A stretch of DNA of 64,000 nt from Channallabes apus (lineage: Eukaryota > Chordata > Actinopteri > Siluriformes > Clariidae): positions 12,815,001-12,879,000 of the forward strand of contig CM060112.1 of assembly GCA_030522415.1 (NCBI GenBank). Reading direction: 5' to 3'. Every line of letters starts with the position of its first letter. Within the stretch, counting starts at the first letter, position 1. The notes beneath the pieces are model-generated. The model saw only the letters and a program-made list of their open reading frames with translations, made no database searches and was not told the DNA's origin. The translations under genes were made by a program, and so were the position numbers. Shown here in pieces: positions 11,150-21,893 of the stretch.

Positions 11150-12063
11150 GTGATAACAAGCACTAACACTCTAGAACTGTTAAATGTAGAACTGTTTAGT
11201 TCTGTTAGTATTGTTTTCAAGTGTGAATGTTTATGGGGATTAAATCTGTCTCTGCTGCCGCATCTATACACAGTTGTGATAAGTGATTTATGCCCCATCA
11301 GATCTTTGATGTGGGACGTTATGCTGGTTAAATGACTAAAGTTACACTGATCCGTATGGACAGATATTTGTTCCAGATATTATGCGCCATTAATCAATTT
11401 GTTATGCCAATTTGACTATCAGCGAAAACATCAAAAATATAATGAAAACAAACCCAAGCAGAAGTTAAATTTTAAGCTTTACTTTCAAATTCAAATTTGA
11501 TTTGTCACATACACAGTGCGATATGCAGTAAAATGCTTATAAATCTGTGCTTCAGACGAGGCTCGAACTTGACATTCCTTCACCTGTACTGCTTTATAAG
11601 TACCACGTGCTAACCGATTGCGCCACTGGGGCCACACGGAAGTTGCTCTTGTCAGAGTATCCTCTCTCTCGTGCACACACACACAAACACACACACAACA
11701 CATGAAATTGCGTAAAACCAAACGAAATATAAGCAGTAAAAATTAGTATAACAGGCACTAACCCTCTGGAACTTTTTTACTATTGTTTCCAAGTGTTTAT
11801 GGGGATTTAATCTGTCTCTGCTGCCGCATCCATTCACAGTTGTGATAAGTGATTAATGCCCCATCAGATCTTTTGACGGGGGAGCATTATGCATGATTAA
11901 ATGACTAAAGAAATACTGATCCATATGGGCAGATATTTGTTCCAGGTTGCATGCGCCATTAATTGCCTTTCTTATGCCACTTGTTGACTATCAGTGAAAA
12001 AAAAAAACAATAAAAAATATAACGAAAATAAACCCAAGCAGACGTTATATTTTGAGCTTTACT
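11150..12063. repeat. Tandem duplication inside the left arm, about 330-bp units
   Basis: 11150-11483 and 11750-12063 are diverged direct copies. Both contain GGGGAT before TAAATCTGTCTCTGCTGCCG, then TGCCCCATCAGATCTTT, then a GAAAA run and AACCCAAGCAGA. The right arm (45310-45620) has a single copy, so the doubling is specific to the left arm. A SINE sits between the copies. Confidence 0.75.
11487..11632 (-). mobile_element. SINE with tRNA-Ile(UAU)-like head and LINE-derived tail
   Basis: The minus strand starts with a tRNA-like head (11551-11632) whose first half reads CAGTGGCGCAATCGGTTAGC followed by GGTACTTATAA, the D-arm and UAU anticodon region of eukaryotic tRNA-Ile(UAU). A short extra segment lies where that tRNA carries its intron, and the B-box-like AGTTCGAGCCTCG follows. 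The acceptor and T stems do not pair well, so it is not a working tRNA. The other end (11487-11540) contains GTCACATACACAG and GATATGCAGTAAAATGCTTA, which match the 3' tail of the LINE at 42969-44305. Confidence 0.72.
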
Positions 12064-12628
12064 TTGCAGCAAAATATTATCTATCAGTATATTAAATGGA
12101 ACTAGGTAAAATACACCGTAATGTAAAATACTGTACATAGCCTGCGTTTTTATTCCGTACCTATAATGATCGGTATAGACAAATTACAGCCGCTACCGTG
12201 TCTTTGAGGATCATTTCAGGATGTCTTAAAAAATATTTCACTAACTAGTTTTATTAAGTTATTATTAAATAATAAGTAGCATAATCATCATGGGTTGTGT
12301 ATTGAGTGATTTAACAAATCTGTTTTATTAATCGGTTTGTTGTTGTTGTTTTTTACCACGTCATCTATTCATGAAACTATGTTGACAATACAAGAACTGT
12401 TTGTATATTAAAGATATGGTATTGGGCTTCCTGGACACTGCAGTTAACTGTGCCAGTCAATGGTCCATCTGGCGGAATTATACAGCATTGCAACCATCTT
12501 TTTAGAAAGCGCATGGGGGCGTTTATAGGGCGGAGCATCGTTAACTGCGTCATCGCGGGGGATCACATTCCGTGCACGGACCGTGCATTAACCCTTCATG
12601 GTCCTGCTGTTTGACGTGGCTCCCACTG
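12064..12628 (+). other. Terminal part of the left arm, non-coding
   Basis: It matches 44715-45300 in inverted orientation, including ATATGGTATTGGGCTTCCTG and GCGCATGGGGGCGTTTATA. No protein is seen. It ends at CGTGGCTCCCACTG. Confidence 0.7.
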
Positions 12629-13749
12629 TATGTTCTGTTTCTTTAGTTGAAAGAAGATCAAATTCTGTTTGTAAATCAATGCGCTGCTTGTACAACTGCA
12701 AGGATTAGATGCGTAAATATGGTCGAGCTTGCTAATAGTAGATGTGAGTTCGTTGAGCCTAGTCTTGTGACTTCGATTTAGAAAAGCAAAGTATGAGATG
12801 ATTTGCCCTCTAAGATAAGCCTTGATATTTTCCCATAATAACGAATAAGAAGTGGACTCAAAGTGATTAAACAACAAAAAATCATCAATAGTGTTAGAAA
12901 TGAATGTACAAAACTCTTTGTCCGCTAAAAGAAGTGAGTTAATCCGCCAAGACGGTGGGGTCTGTTTATGCATTGATAATTGTATATCCAATTATAAGGG
13001 AGCATGGTCAGAAATTACAATACTTAAATAATCTGAAGAAACAACAGAAGGGTTAAGATGACTGTCAATGAAAAAATAATAAATTATAGAATATGAATGA
13101 TGCACCTGAGAAAAAAAGAGAGAATTTTTTATCTACAGGGTTACGCAATCTCCATGGGTCTATAAGACCATTCTGTGACATGAACTCAAAAAGTATTTTA
13201 GACATGGCAGACTGGCACACAACGGATCATAACGGATCACAACTGGCACCAAACTGGATCAGAAACACAGTTTAAATCTCCCCCAAAAATTATCAAATGG
13301 GTGTTTAAGCAGGGAAGGCTACTAAGTAATTTATTCACAAAATCTGGATCATCAAAGTTTGGAGCATGGAGCATTTACCAACAATACCTTGGTCTGAATT
13401 AGTGTGCCTGCAACAACAAGATACCTGCCATTTCTGTCAGCAGTTATATGGCTAGGTGAAAACTGTTTTTGTTAAAAATCTTTTTGTTAACTAATATGGC
13501 GACACCCCATGACTTAGAATTAAAATTAGAATGAAAAATTTGACCTACCTAAGGACGAAGAAGCCTATGATGATCCTTAACTTGAAGATGTGTTTCTTGT
13601 AAAAATACTATATCAGTATGTAGACTTTTCAGGTGATTGAATACCCTAGATCTTTGAATTGGATTACCCATACCTCTGATGTTCCAGCTAAGAAAATGGA
13701 CAGGTGTACCACTCCCAGCTAAACTTGGGCCTACATAGGAATTAGCCAT
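12629..13749 (-). pseudogene. L1 ORF2 endonuclease and following linker, broken
   Basis: It starts at the ATG whose complement ends at 13749 and soon shows FLSWNIRGMGNP and IVFLQETHL, the opening of L1-type ORF2 APE endonucleases. Several stops and shifts follow, but SDHAPL, the terminal endonuclease motif, is readable near 13000-13020. The downstream 12629-12991 stretch contains LWENIKAYLRGQIISY, typical of the L1 region between endonuclease and reverse transcriptase. No catalytic polymerase domain is present. Confidence 0.82.
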
Positions 13750-14472
13750 TTAGCCAAAAAATGTGGAAATGATAAGGATTCACAAAGAGCCTGAAGGATG
13801 ACACCCCCCTCCCCCTACCCCCCGCATGCACACACACACACACTCAAACATAAAACACAAATCTAAAGTCTCCATCCTAACAAACCCTAGGAGACAGCAA
13901 AGTAAACTAACTAAAACAAAAGTCGCCCTCACAGTAACTGTGGCCACGACTCGGAGAGTGAGCCTGATGTAGAAGGAAAAAAACAAAACAAAAGAAAACA
14001 AAAAGGCTCCCATAGATTAAAATAGAACAAAAATAATGCGCAAATGGAAGTATCCTAATCTCTAGCTTATAATAATGTGTAAGTAAATGATTACCATCTT
14101 GAAAGAAAAAGAAGAGAAAAAAAAGAAAAGAGAAAAAAAACAACAGCAGCAGCAACAACAAAAAAAAGAAAACCCTAAAGGATACTACTAGGATCACCCC
14201 TCATACATTGCCCAGGCATTCATAATAATACATCTTGGCATAAGTTAAATATTTGGTTCCCAAGACGACATACCAGCTGGAATGCAATATATCATTCAAA
14301 AACACTAACTTTGTAAAATAAGAAACTTGTATAGACAGAGGTAGCATCAGAAAATGTAAACATCACACATTTTGCTTTTAAAAAAGGAGAAAGAAAAGAA
14401 AACCCCTATTCAACAACAAAACAGAATTCAAATTAAATATATAACGAACTATTAAAAAACTACCAGTATAGT
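13750..14472 (-). other. L1 inter-ORF / spacer region
   Basis: It is A-rich on the plus strand with a (CA)n at 13829-13844 and long purine tracts at 14098-14170. No protein is recognised. It lies between the ORF1 and ORF2 remnants in the L1 order. Confidence 0.5.
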
Positions 14473-14860
14473 TCACGCAGTTTGGATAGTTTTGATGTAG
14501 TCTTTTGCTTCATCAGCCGAAAGAAAATCTTTCCCTACACCATTGTAGGTTATCCTCAGGCGCGCTGGTTAAAACAGGCCGTAGCACACGCCCTCAATGC
14601 CACGGAGTTGTCGCCGGACCTCATTAAAAGAAGCACGCGCTTTTGCAATTTTTGCAATGTGGTCGGGAAAAACAGAAATACTAAATTCCTTGAATTTAAT
14701 CTGCCTTAACTCTCTGGCACGGCGTAAAACATCAAGGCATTCACTGTGGTAGTGGAATCTGGCCACAACAGCTCGAGGTCGTTCACCAGGCTTTGGTACA
14801 GGCTGTGGAGTGCGGTGAGATCTGTCCAAAGTCGGCTCCTTCTCCAGGCTGAGCGCCTCT
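14473..14860 (-). pseudogene. L1 ORF1 (RNA-binding protein) C-terminal half, broken
   Basis: Family ORF1 proteins coat element RNA and act as nucleic-acid chaperones. Visible text includes SLEKEPTLDRSHR, RPRAVVARFHYH and ARLRITYNG, which fit the RNA-recognition and C-terminal domains of L1 ORF1. A TAA interrupts the frame near 14567, where a tyrosine codon is expected. The frame ends normally at the stop at 14473-14475. The N-terminal half is lost at the piggyBac TTAA junction. Confidence 0.78.
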
Positions 14861-15792
14861 TTAACACTAGAAGCGCCGCGCCAGTGTCACCTACTTATAA
14901 CGCAGTTCAGCGGTCATTTGACCGCCTATTGTTTTGAATGGGAAGCTGTTGCTGACACACAATGATCGCTAGATGGCGCCTTCACTCAAAGCAAATAGTT
15001 TAGCTCCAAGATAAACTTGCACAATGCACCATTCATTCCCACGTGGATAATCAGGGGTATTTTTTTTCATATTCAACTGAGAAAACCTACTACAGAATCT
15101 TTAAGGGGACAACGGAAGAAAAAAAAATGGCAGAAGAAAAAAGTCATATTTTGCATTATAACCCAAAGTTTTTGGCATTACTTTTTTCTGCCGTTTTTTC
15201 TCCTCCTTTGTCCATTTAGGGGCTTCATATTATAACAAAAAGGAAAGCTCTACTTAATTTTATATCGTTTTGAGAAAATCGATTGGTTCGTTCATTTTAT
15301 TTGAAGCTTCTGAAACTTCGGATGTTTTTTTTTTTTGGTTAGATTAGTTCTGAACTCGCTTCCGTGAAACTATCACTAAAACAATGTAAGGAGCCCTCCT
15401 GAGGATATAAAGCTTTATTATTGTGTTTGAATAAATAATCAGATCTACCACAGCAGATAATAAACTATGGTGTGTCATAACCGAAGCAAACACCACGATT
15501 ATGCCTCGTTTCGTTTGACGGGAACGTGGTTCACTTGGCCGCGGTGTATTATAAACCTGTGGAATGTTTCACTGTTTATGCTCACATAAGAGTAATAAAA
15601 GCGAGTGAAATGTGGAAATGATGTGTGGCAACTCAATGAGAACTAAACCAAAGATTTCGGTAACTCCACTGAGTGTAACATCTGCATAGTGACACTGAAC
15701 ATCTTCACTTTTCCGTTTACCTCTGAAAAAAAAAGCTGTATTTTGTTTGTTTATGTTTAGAATTTTTATAACAGTAGAAGAAGTACGCGCGC

Positions 15793-15805
15793 ACGCACAC
15801 ACATA

Positions 15806-15842
<37 letters not shown>

Positions 15843-15850
15843 ACACACTC
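15793..15850. repeat. (CA)n microsatellite
   Basis: It is longer than the corresponding (CA)n at 55021-55052 in the other copy. Confidence 0.9.
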
Positions 15851-16311
15851 CCCTGAGCCCTCGGGAAACATCCAATCACCGTCGGTATACAAATGAGTCA
15901 AGACGTAGCCTAACGTGGTGTCGTGTCGGATTTCAGCGGTCACGGAGCGGGAAGACTTTGAAGAAGCTGCAGTGACAGTAAACAGCTGAACAACTTCACT
16001 TTTCCGTTTACCTCTGAGGAAAAAAAGCTGTATTTTGTTTGTTTATATTTAGGATTTTTATAGTAGTAAGAGAGAGTTATAGTTTGGTCTGTACTGTAGT
16101 TCGCACCCTTGTAGAGAATAAATAAATGAATAACACTTTCATATACCCTCTCAAGAGAGTGCCATAGTCCATTGTTAGTTTTAATGATTTGGCTGAAACT
16201 AATTATCACTACATAAGTACCCTAACACCATTGATCATGAGTTTCAGCTGAACCTAATTCTATACTTATAACAGAAAATGTAGATGCAGATTCCAAATGT
16301 GTATTTATATA

Positions 16312-16312
<1 letters not shown>

Positions 16313-16369
<57 letters not shown>
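16313..16369. repeat. (GATA)n microsatellite
   Basis: About fourteen GATA units. The paralogous place in the right copy (60399-60437) has become mostly (GACA)n. Confidence 0.92.
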
Positions 16370-17084
16370 TGATGTGTGTAGGCTCTACGCAGGTGCAAGA
16401 GAGGGAAGCGCACCCTCAAATGAATGTATTCACATGTTAATATATTCCTAAAATGTATATATTACAAGTTGATAAACTGATCTGCGGTAGCGGAAAAATC
16501 CGCTGAAAAAAGGACAGGCTGCAGCGCATGCGCACACACACACACACAGACACACCTCCCTTGAGCCCTGCGTCTGTCGGATGTGTGTGTGTATATAATT
16601 AAACACATAAATACAAAATACGTTTCAAATAAAATCGCTATTACTTGACCCTGAAGTTTAGTTTAGCACACACAAAAAATCTGAAAAGTAATTTCATGGT
16701 AGCTAAATCAACATGTACCAGCATGTGTAGTTTATTTACAGTAATTCATTAAACAATGAATATACATTCAGTACAGTACACGGTAAACACTGGAAAGATT
16801 ACAAAAAACAAACAGTGTCTACTTTATAAACAGCTTAGTATGTGCGTCGAGATGCTGAAATCCCTTGCATGTTGCCGCTCCATTTTGTTCTTCCAAGTGG
16901 AGAGATATTTGACCGATAGCCTAGAACAAAAGATCTATAGGTGTGATCACAACCCCCTCCGACCGACCGTGCCATCAATCACTGACCACCTCAGAAGTTC
17001 CCTCCAATGTATGGCTGCAATACTTGTTTTGCAAGTATTTTTAACACCATTCAAATGCTTACAATTCGTCTAGATTTCTAGCAG

Positions 17085-17165
17085 ATGCCATACGTTTAGT
17101 TCCCTGAACATCTGCCGACTTGATTTTCATTTGCTTACGAACACAAGTTCCATTCAACATATAAT
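17085..17165 (-). pseudogene. PiggyBac family B transposase 3'-end remnant
   Basis: The segment is the reverse complement of 21812-21895 downstream of the plus-strand transposase, and is collinear with 62402-62487 in the right copy. It breaks off at 17165, where a duplicated block begins. Confidence 0.7.
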
Positions 17166-17760
17166 GATGTCTGCACATGTTAATATATTCCTAAAATGAA
17201 TATATTACAAGTTGATAAACTGATCTGCGGTAGCGGAAAAATCCGCTAAAAAAAGGACAGGCTGCAGCGCACGCGCACACACACACACACACTCACACAC
17301 AGACACACCTCCCTTGAGCCCTCGGTAAATATCCAAGCACCGTGTGTCGGATTTCAGCTGTCACGGGGTGGAAAGACTTTGAAGCAGTTTATATGAATCT
17401 AAGCTTGAACTTATCAGCATTGTAAATATATAATACTTTTCAAATAAAATCGCTATTACTTTATAGTTTATAGAAGTTTAGTTTAGCACAAACACACAAA
17501 AAAAACAGAAAAGTCATTTCTGGTAAATCAACTGCATATGTAGTTTATTTACAGTAATTCATTAAAAAATTAATATACATTGTACAGTACACGGTAAACA
17601 CGGGAAAGATTACAAAATGAAAAAACAAACAGTGTCTACTTTATAAAAAGCTTAGTATGTGCGTCGAGATGCTGAAATCCCTTGCATGTTGCCGCTCCAT
17701 TTTTTTGCTTCCAAGGGGAAGTATTGTTATCACCATTCAAAGGCTTACAATTCATTTAGC
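17166..17760 (-). repeat. Duplicated block of piggyBac family B 3' region
   Basis: It repeats 16428-17060 in direct orientation, including ATCTGCGGTAGCGGAAAAAT, a (CA)n at 17275-17300 and GTGCGTCGAGATGCTGAAAT. At 17534-17539 it holds the uninterrupted GCATAT that serves as the empty site for the L2 insertion at 60822. Confidence 0.75.
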
Positions 17761-17922
17761 CTATGAATGAATATAGTCAAATTTTGTTTTCTACTATAAG
17801 ATTATCATAAACCAAATCTAAGCTAAACGTTACATTTTTAAATTCTTGTCCAGTTGGCAGGAATCCCCTAGTAAAAGCCTATAGTAAATTTGACTATATT
17901 CATCTACTTAGAGCTGCTCAAT

Positions 17923-17956
<34 letters not shown>

Positions 17957-17968
17957 GAAAAAAAAAAC

Positions 17969-18029
<61 letters not shown>

Positions 18030-18229
18030 GTAGCCCATCTGCTTTAACTTAGTTTTTTTAGTATTCAAGACAACCTTTCAGTTTTGTAAATATTCTAGTT
18101 ACAGTGTGATAAGTCTTACTTTAGGGTCAATGTTTTTGAGAATTAGAACATCCAGCTAAGATAAATGTTATGTCGTTGCTTAATAAAAATCTGGAATAAG
18201 AATATTTCATTTTATTTTGTTCTATTTAT
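17761..18229. other. AT-rich spacer with long (TA)n palindromes
   Basis: A (TA)n tract at 17928-17952 and a longer one at 17971-18023 flank a short A-rich core. No gene is seen. Confidence 0.7.
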
Positions 18230-18443
18230 TTCTGTTTCACTGTTTATGACATAGTGACACTAAACAGCTGAACAACTTCACTTTTCTGTTTACCTCTGAG
18301 TAAAAAAAAGCTGTATTTGTTTGTTTATTTTTAGAATTTTTTAGAATAAATAAATGAACAACACCTTCATATCACCTCTAAAGAGAGTGCCATAGTCTAT
18401 TGTTAGTTTTAATGATTTGGCAGAAACTCATTATCACTACATA

Positions 18444-19947
18444 CAGTGGTGTGAAAAACTATTTGCCCCCTCCTGATTTCTTATTCTTTTGCATGTTTGT
18501 CACACTTAAATGTTTCTGCTCATCAAAAACCGTTAACTATTAGTCAAAGATAAGATAATTGAACACAAAATGCAGTTTTTAAATGAAGGTTTACGTTATT
18601 AAGGCCTGGCCCCAGGCCTGATTACTGCCACACCTGTTTCAATCAAGAAATCACTTAAATAGGAGCTACCTGACACAGAGAAGTAGATCAAAAGCACCTC
18701 AAAAGCTAGACATCATGCCAAGATCCAAAGAAATTCAGGAACAAATGAGAACAAAAGTAATTGAGATCTATCAGTCTGGTAAAGGTTATAAAGCTTTTTC
18801 TAAAGCTTTGGGACTCCAGCGAACCACAGTTAGAGCCATTATCCACAAATGGCAAAAACATGGAACAGTGGTGAACCTTCCCAGGAGTGGCCGGCCGACC
18901 AAAATTACCCCAAGAGCGCAGAGACGACTCATCCGAGATGCCACAAAAGACCCCAGGACAACATCTAAACAACTGCAGGCCTCACTTGCCTCGATTAAGG
19001 TCAGTGTTCACGACTCCACCATAAGAAAGAGACTGGGCAAAAACGGCCTGCATGGCAGATTTCCAAGGCGCAAACCACTTTTAAGCAAAAAGAACATTAA
19101 GGCTCGTCTCAATTTTGCTAAAAAACATCTCAATGATTGCCAAGACTTTTGGGAAAATACCTTGTGGACCGACGAGACAAAAGTTGAACTTTTTGGAAGG
19201 TGCGTGTCCTGTTACATCTGGCGTAAAAGTAACATAGCATTTCAGAAAAAGAACATCATACCACCAGTAAAATATGGTGGTGGTAGTGTGATGGTCTGGG
19301 GTTGTTTTGCTGCTTCAGGACCTGGAAGGCTTGCTGTGGTAGATGGAACCATGAATTCTACTGTCTACCAAAAAATCCTGAAGGAGAATGTCCGGCCATC
19401 TGTTCGTCAACTCAAGCTGAAGCGATCTTGGGTGCTGCAGCAGGACAATGACCCAAAGCACACCATCCTCTGAATGGCTGAAGAAAAACAAAATGAAGAC
19501 TTTGGAGTGGCCTAGTCAAAGTCCTGACCTGAATCCTATTGAGATGTTGTGGCATGACCTTAAAAAGGCGGTTCATGCAAGAAAACCCTCAAATAAAGCT
19601 GAATTACAACAATTCTGCAAAGATGAGTGGGCCAAAATTCCTCCAGAGCGCTGTAAAAGACTCGTTGCAAGTTATCGCAAATGCTTGATTGCAGTTATTG
19701 CTGCTAAGGGTGGCCCAACCAGTTATTAGGTTCAGGGGGCAATTACTTTTTCACACAGGGCTATGTAGGTTTGGATTTTATTTCTCCCTAAATAATAAAA
19801 CCCCTCATTTAAAAACTGCATTTTGTGTTTGCTTGTGTTATCTTTGACTAATAGTTAAATGTGTTTGATGATCAGAAACATTTTGTGTGACAAACATGCA
19901 AAAGAATAAGAAATCAGGAGGGGGGCAAATAGTTTTTCACACCACTG
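18444..19947 (+). mobile_element. Tc1/mariner element, family B, copy 1
   Basis: The ends begin CAGTGGTGTGAAAAACTATT and it is flanked by TA (18442-18443, 19948-19949). It is inserted in the piggyBac family B subterminal sequence; the uninterrupted version is at 16190-16220. It is about 110 bp shorter than the copy at 37148-38764 and lacks, among others, a segment upstream of the gene. Confidence 0.93.
18715..19729 (+). pseudogene. Tc1 family B transposase, frameshifted between the second D and E
   Basis: It is close in sequence to the intact 340-residue protein encoded at 37366-38388. Readable features are the [10 protein letters not shown] start, the helix-turn-helix region, the SGRPTK hook, WTDETKVEL and [11 protein letters not shown] small deletion at about 19461-19466 shifts the frame, so the NPIEMLW segment with the catalytic glutamate lies in a second frame (19448-19729). 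Lysine, arginine and serine codons differ at scattered positions, and some, such as R to C in the SCYIW stretch, look damaging. Confidence 0.92.
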
Positions 19948-20095
19948 TAAGTACCATAACACGATTGATTAAGAGGGGTCGGAGCTATTATGATCAATAA
20001 CATTTCTTATACATTGAGACCTATAAATAAGTCAACAGGTACGTCTACAACTCACTCTGTAGTTGGGGCGGCTACAGAGTTTGGGCGATTGAGCG

Positions 20096-21767
20096 GTGAA
20101 TTTATACACAATGACTCAAAGAGAGCGATATACCCCACAGCAAGTGCTGGACATTCTGTGGAATATTGATGAGATGGAATCGGAGGGCGAGCAATGTGAG
20201 GTGTTAGATGGAGCAGGTGAGCAAGAGGGCGAAAGCGAATTAAATCTGAATGTTGAATCTGATTCAGAATCAGACTCTGAAGAAGTGTGAGTGTGCGTTT
20301 GATTGAGTGTGCAGGGGACTCATTTCAAGAGGCAAGAGATGGCACAGTATGGGTTGAACTAAAGGCTGAAAACCCTCGAGGGAGAGCGCAAGAGTGCAAT
20401 ATAATGAAAGAAACCCCAGGTCCCACGCCTTATGCCAAGGGCAATATTACAAGCCCATTGAGCAGTCTACTGTGTTTGATTGACACAGAAATGTGGGGAA
20501 AGATTAAGAAACACACTGAAGTGGAATCTGAATGAAACAATGCTGATAAGTTCAAGCTTACAGGTGATGAACTAAAAGCATTCGTTGGTCTCATTTATTT
20601 GAGAGGTATCACGGGTGGTAAAAGCATGAATCTGGATGATTACTGGTCCACTGACTTGGGAAATCCTATTTTCAAAGAGACAATGTCTCGACAAAAATTT
20701 AGAGACATTATGCGCTATCTGCGCTTTGATGACAAGACAACAAGGGCTGCCCGACTTGTGAATGATAAATTTGCCATGATCTCTGAGATATTTGAGAAAT
20801 TTGTGAAAAACAGCATTGCCTCTTACATACCCGGTGTGAACATAACAGTAGATGAGCAACTGTTCCCTACTAAAGCGCGCTGTCGTTTCACGCAGTACAT
20901 GGCCAATAAACCAGACAAGTTTGGTATCAAATTCTGGGTGTCCGCTGATGTTGAAACAAAATACATGTTGAACGCAATTCCCTATCTAGGGAAACACAAC
21001 AGTAGGGCGGCTGGTCAGCGGTTATCAGACACGGTTGTAATGAGTATTGTGGAGCCTTTCCTGGGGAAAGGAAGAAATATAACAACAGACAATTTCTTCA
21101 CCACTTAAGACTTGCAAACAATCTTTTGGCGAATAAAACCACCATTGTTGGCACAATGAATAAAATCAGAAGAGAAATGCCCCCTTGTACACAGGCACAG
21201 TCTGAACGATATTCGACCAGGTTGTTGAAGGCTGGAAAGGCCACGCTCACGATTTATCAGGCAAAACGAAAGAAGAATGTATGCATTCTGAGCACAATGC
21301 ATCAGGCAGTTTCAACTGATAATGGCGAAAAGAAACTGCCTGGAACAATTTCCTACTACAACAGCACTAAAGTTGGCGTTGATGTTATGGATCAAATGGC
21401 GCGGCTGTATTCAGTAAAGGGATGCACCCGGCTCTGGCCTGTGGCTGTGTTTTACAACCTCCTAGACCTGGCGGTAATTAATGCACATATTCTATATAAA
21501 CAGTGTATGAATGTGTCCATAAGCAGGAGGAGATTTTTTCTGGAGTTGGTAAAGGAACTATGTGCGCACCAGAAAACGGCAAGGGCAGAAGGGGCAAGGG
21601 CAATGGTATGCAAGCGACCTTTACCTGAAACTCCTTCTCCACCTGCGAAAAGGAGGCAGTGTCAGATTGGCAGATGTGCAGGGAACAAAACCTCTTATAT
21701 CTGCCAGACCTGTAAGTGGCTTGTCTGTGGCAAATGCTCAAAGAATGCACCAAAGCTATGCTTGTAA
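20096..21767 (+). pseudogene. PiggyBac family B transposase (left copy), two frameshifts and a stop
   Basis: The family cuts and pastes at TTAA without leaving footprints. The acidic N-terminus (20096-20290, rich in E, D and S) is in one frame. The middle (20287-21108) shows RDGTVW, TGDELKAFVGLIYLRG, ITVDEQLFP (first catalytic D) and ITTDNFFT (second). The C-terminal part (21126-21767) has TISYYNSTKVGVDVMDQM (third D) and a cysteine-rich zinc domain of the pattern C-x4-C ... C-x2-C ... CxxC. Breaks are a shift near 20285, TGA at 20533-20535, and a 1-base loss near 21100 producing TAA. The right copy differs in its breaks. Confidence 0.9.
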
Positions 21768-21893
21768 TGTTAATAAAGCGATGCAAGCATCATGGGCAAA
21801 ATTCACAATGTTGAATGGAACTTGTGTTCGTAAGCAAATGAAAATCAAGTCGGCAGATGTTCAGGGAACAAAACGTATGGCATCTGCTAGAAT

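Larger units (their letters stand above)
6405..12628 (+). repeat. Left arm of a large inverted duplication (interrupted)
   Basis: 6405-6521 and 9232-12628 match, in reverse orientation, 44715-47396. Landmarks shared in order are the ACACTGAAGTG block, the 9240-9350 block, an exon-like segment, the (GT)n/(CA)n region near 10260-10370, the segment 11703-12063, and the end at CGTGGCTCCCACTG (12615-12628). The left arm carries an L2 LINE, a SINE and a tandem duplication that the right arm lacks. Confidence 0.8.
12629..14860 (-). mobile_element. L1-type LINE, ORF1 and the start of ORF2 only
   Basis: Minus-strand order is the ORF1 C-terminal half (14860-14473), an inter-ORF spacer, then the ORF2 endonuclease and the region after it (13749-12629). 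Reverse transcriptase is missing because the sequence stops exactly at the edge of the inverted-duplication arm. The upstream end is cut by the TTAA site of the family-B piggyBac at 14861. LINEs normally lose their 5' end, so loss of the 3' part points to later rearrangement. Confidence 0.82.
14865..16720 (-). repeat. PiggyBac family B terminal/subterminal region, non-coding
   Basis: It is collinear with 54090-55201 plus 60075-60780, where a Gypsy element interrupts the other copy. The open frames over it are low-complexity or repeat-driven. A short ORF of the type with GGCGCC near 14978 is not coding. Confidence 0.75.
14861..21893. mobile_element. Composite piggyBac region, family B (left copy)
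   Basis: It starts at a TTAA (14861-14864) followed by CACTAGAAGCGCC, the same terminus as at 54086-54102. 14865-17165 is the element's 3' side on the minus strand, ending in 80 bp of transposase 3' coding sequence. 17166-17760 repeats part of it. 18230-21893 is a plus-strand copy of the 5' side with a transposase gene. The 240-bp stretch at 15975-16215 reappears at 18225-18440 ahead of the plus-strand gene, so the family appears to have long inverted subterminal regions. No second TTAA terminus was found. Confidence 0.7.

Noticed and set aside
11551..11632. Functional tRNA-Ile(UAU) gene
   Set aside because: Acceptor and T stems do not pair and the sequence continues into a LINE-like tail, so a SINE head fits better.
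14861..21893. PiggyBac-herpesvirus fusion of the Teratorn type
   Set aside because: No herpesvirus-like gene is seen in or near either family B copy; the extra length is explained by non-coding repeats and nested insertions.
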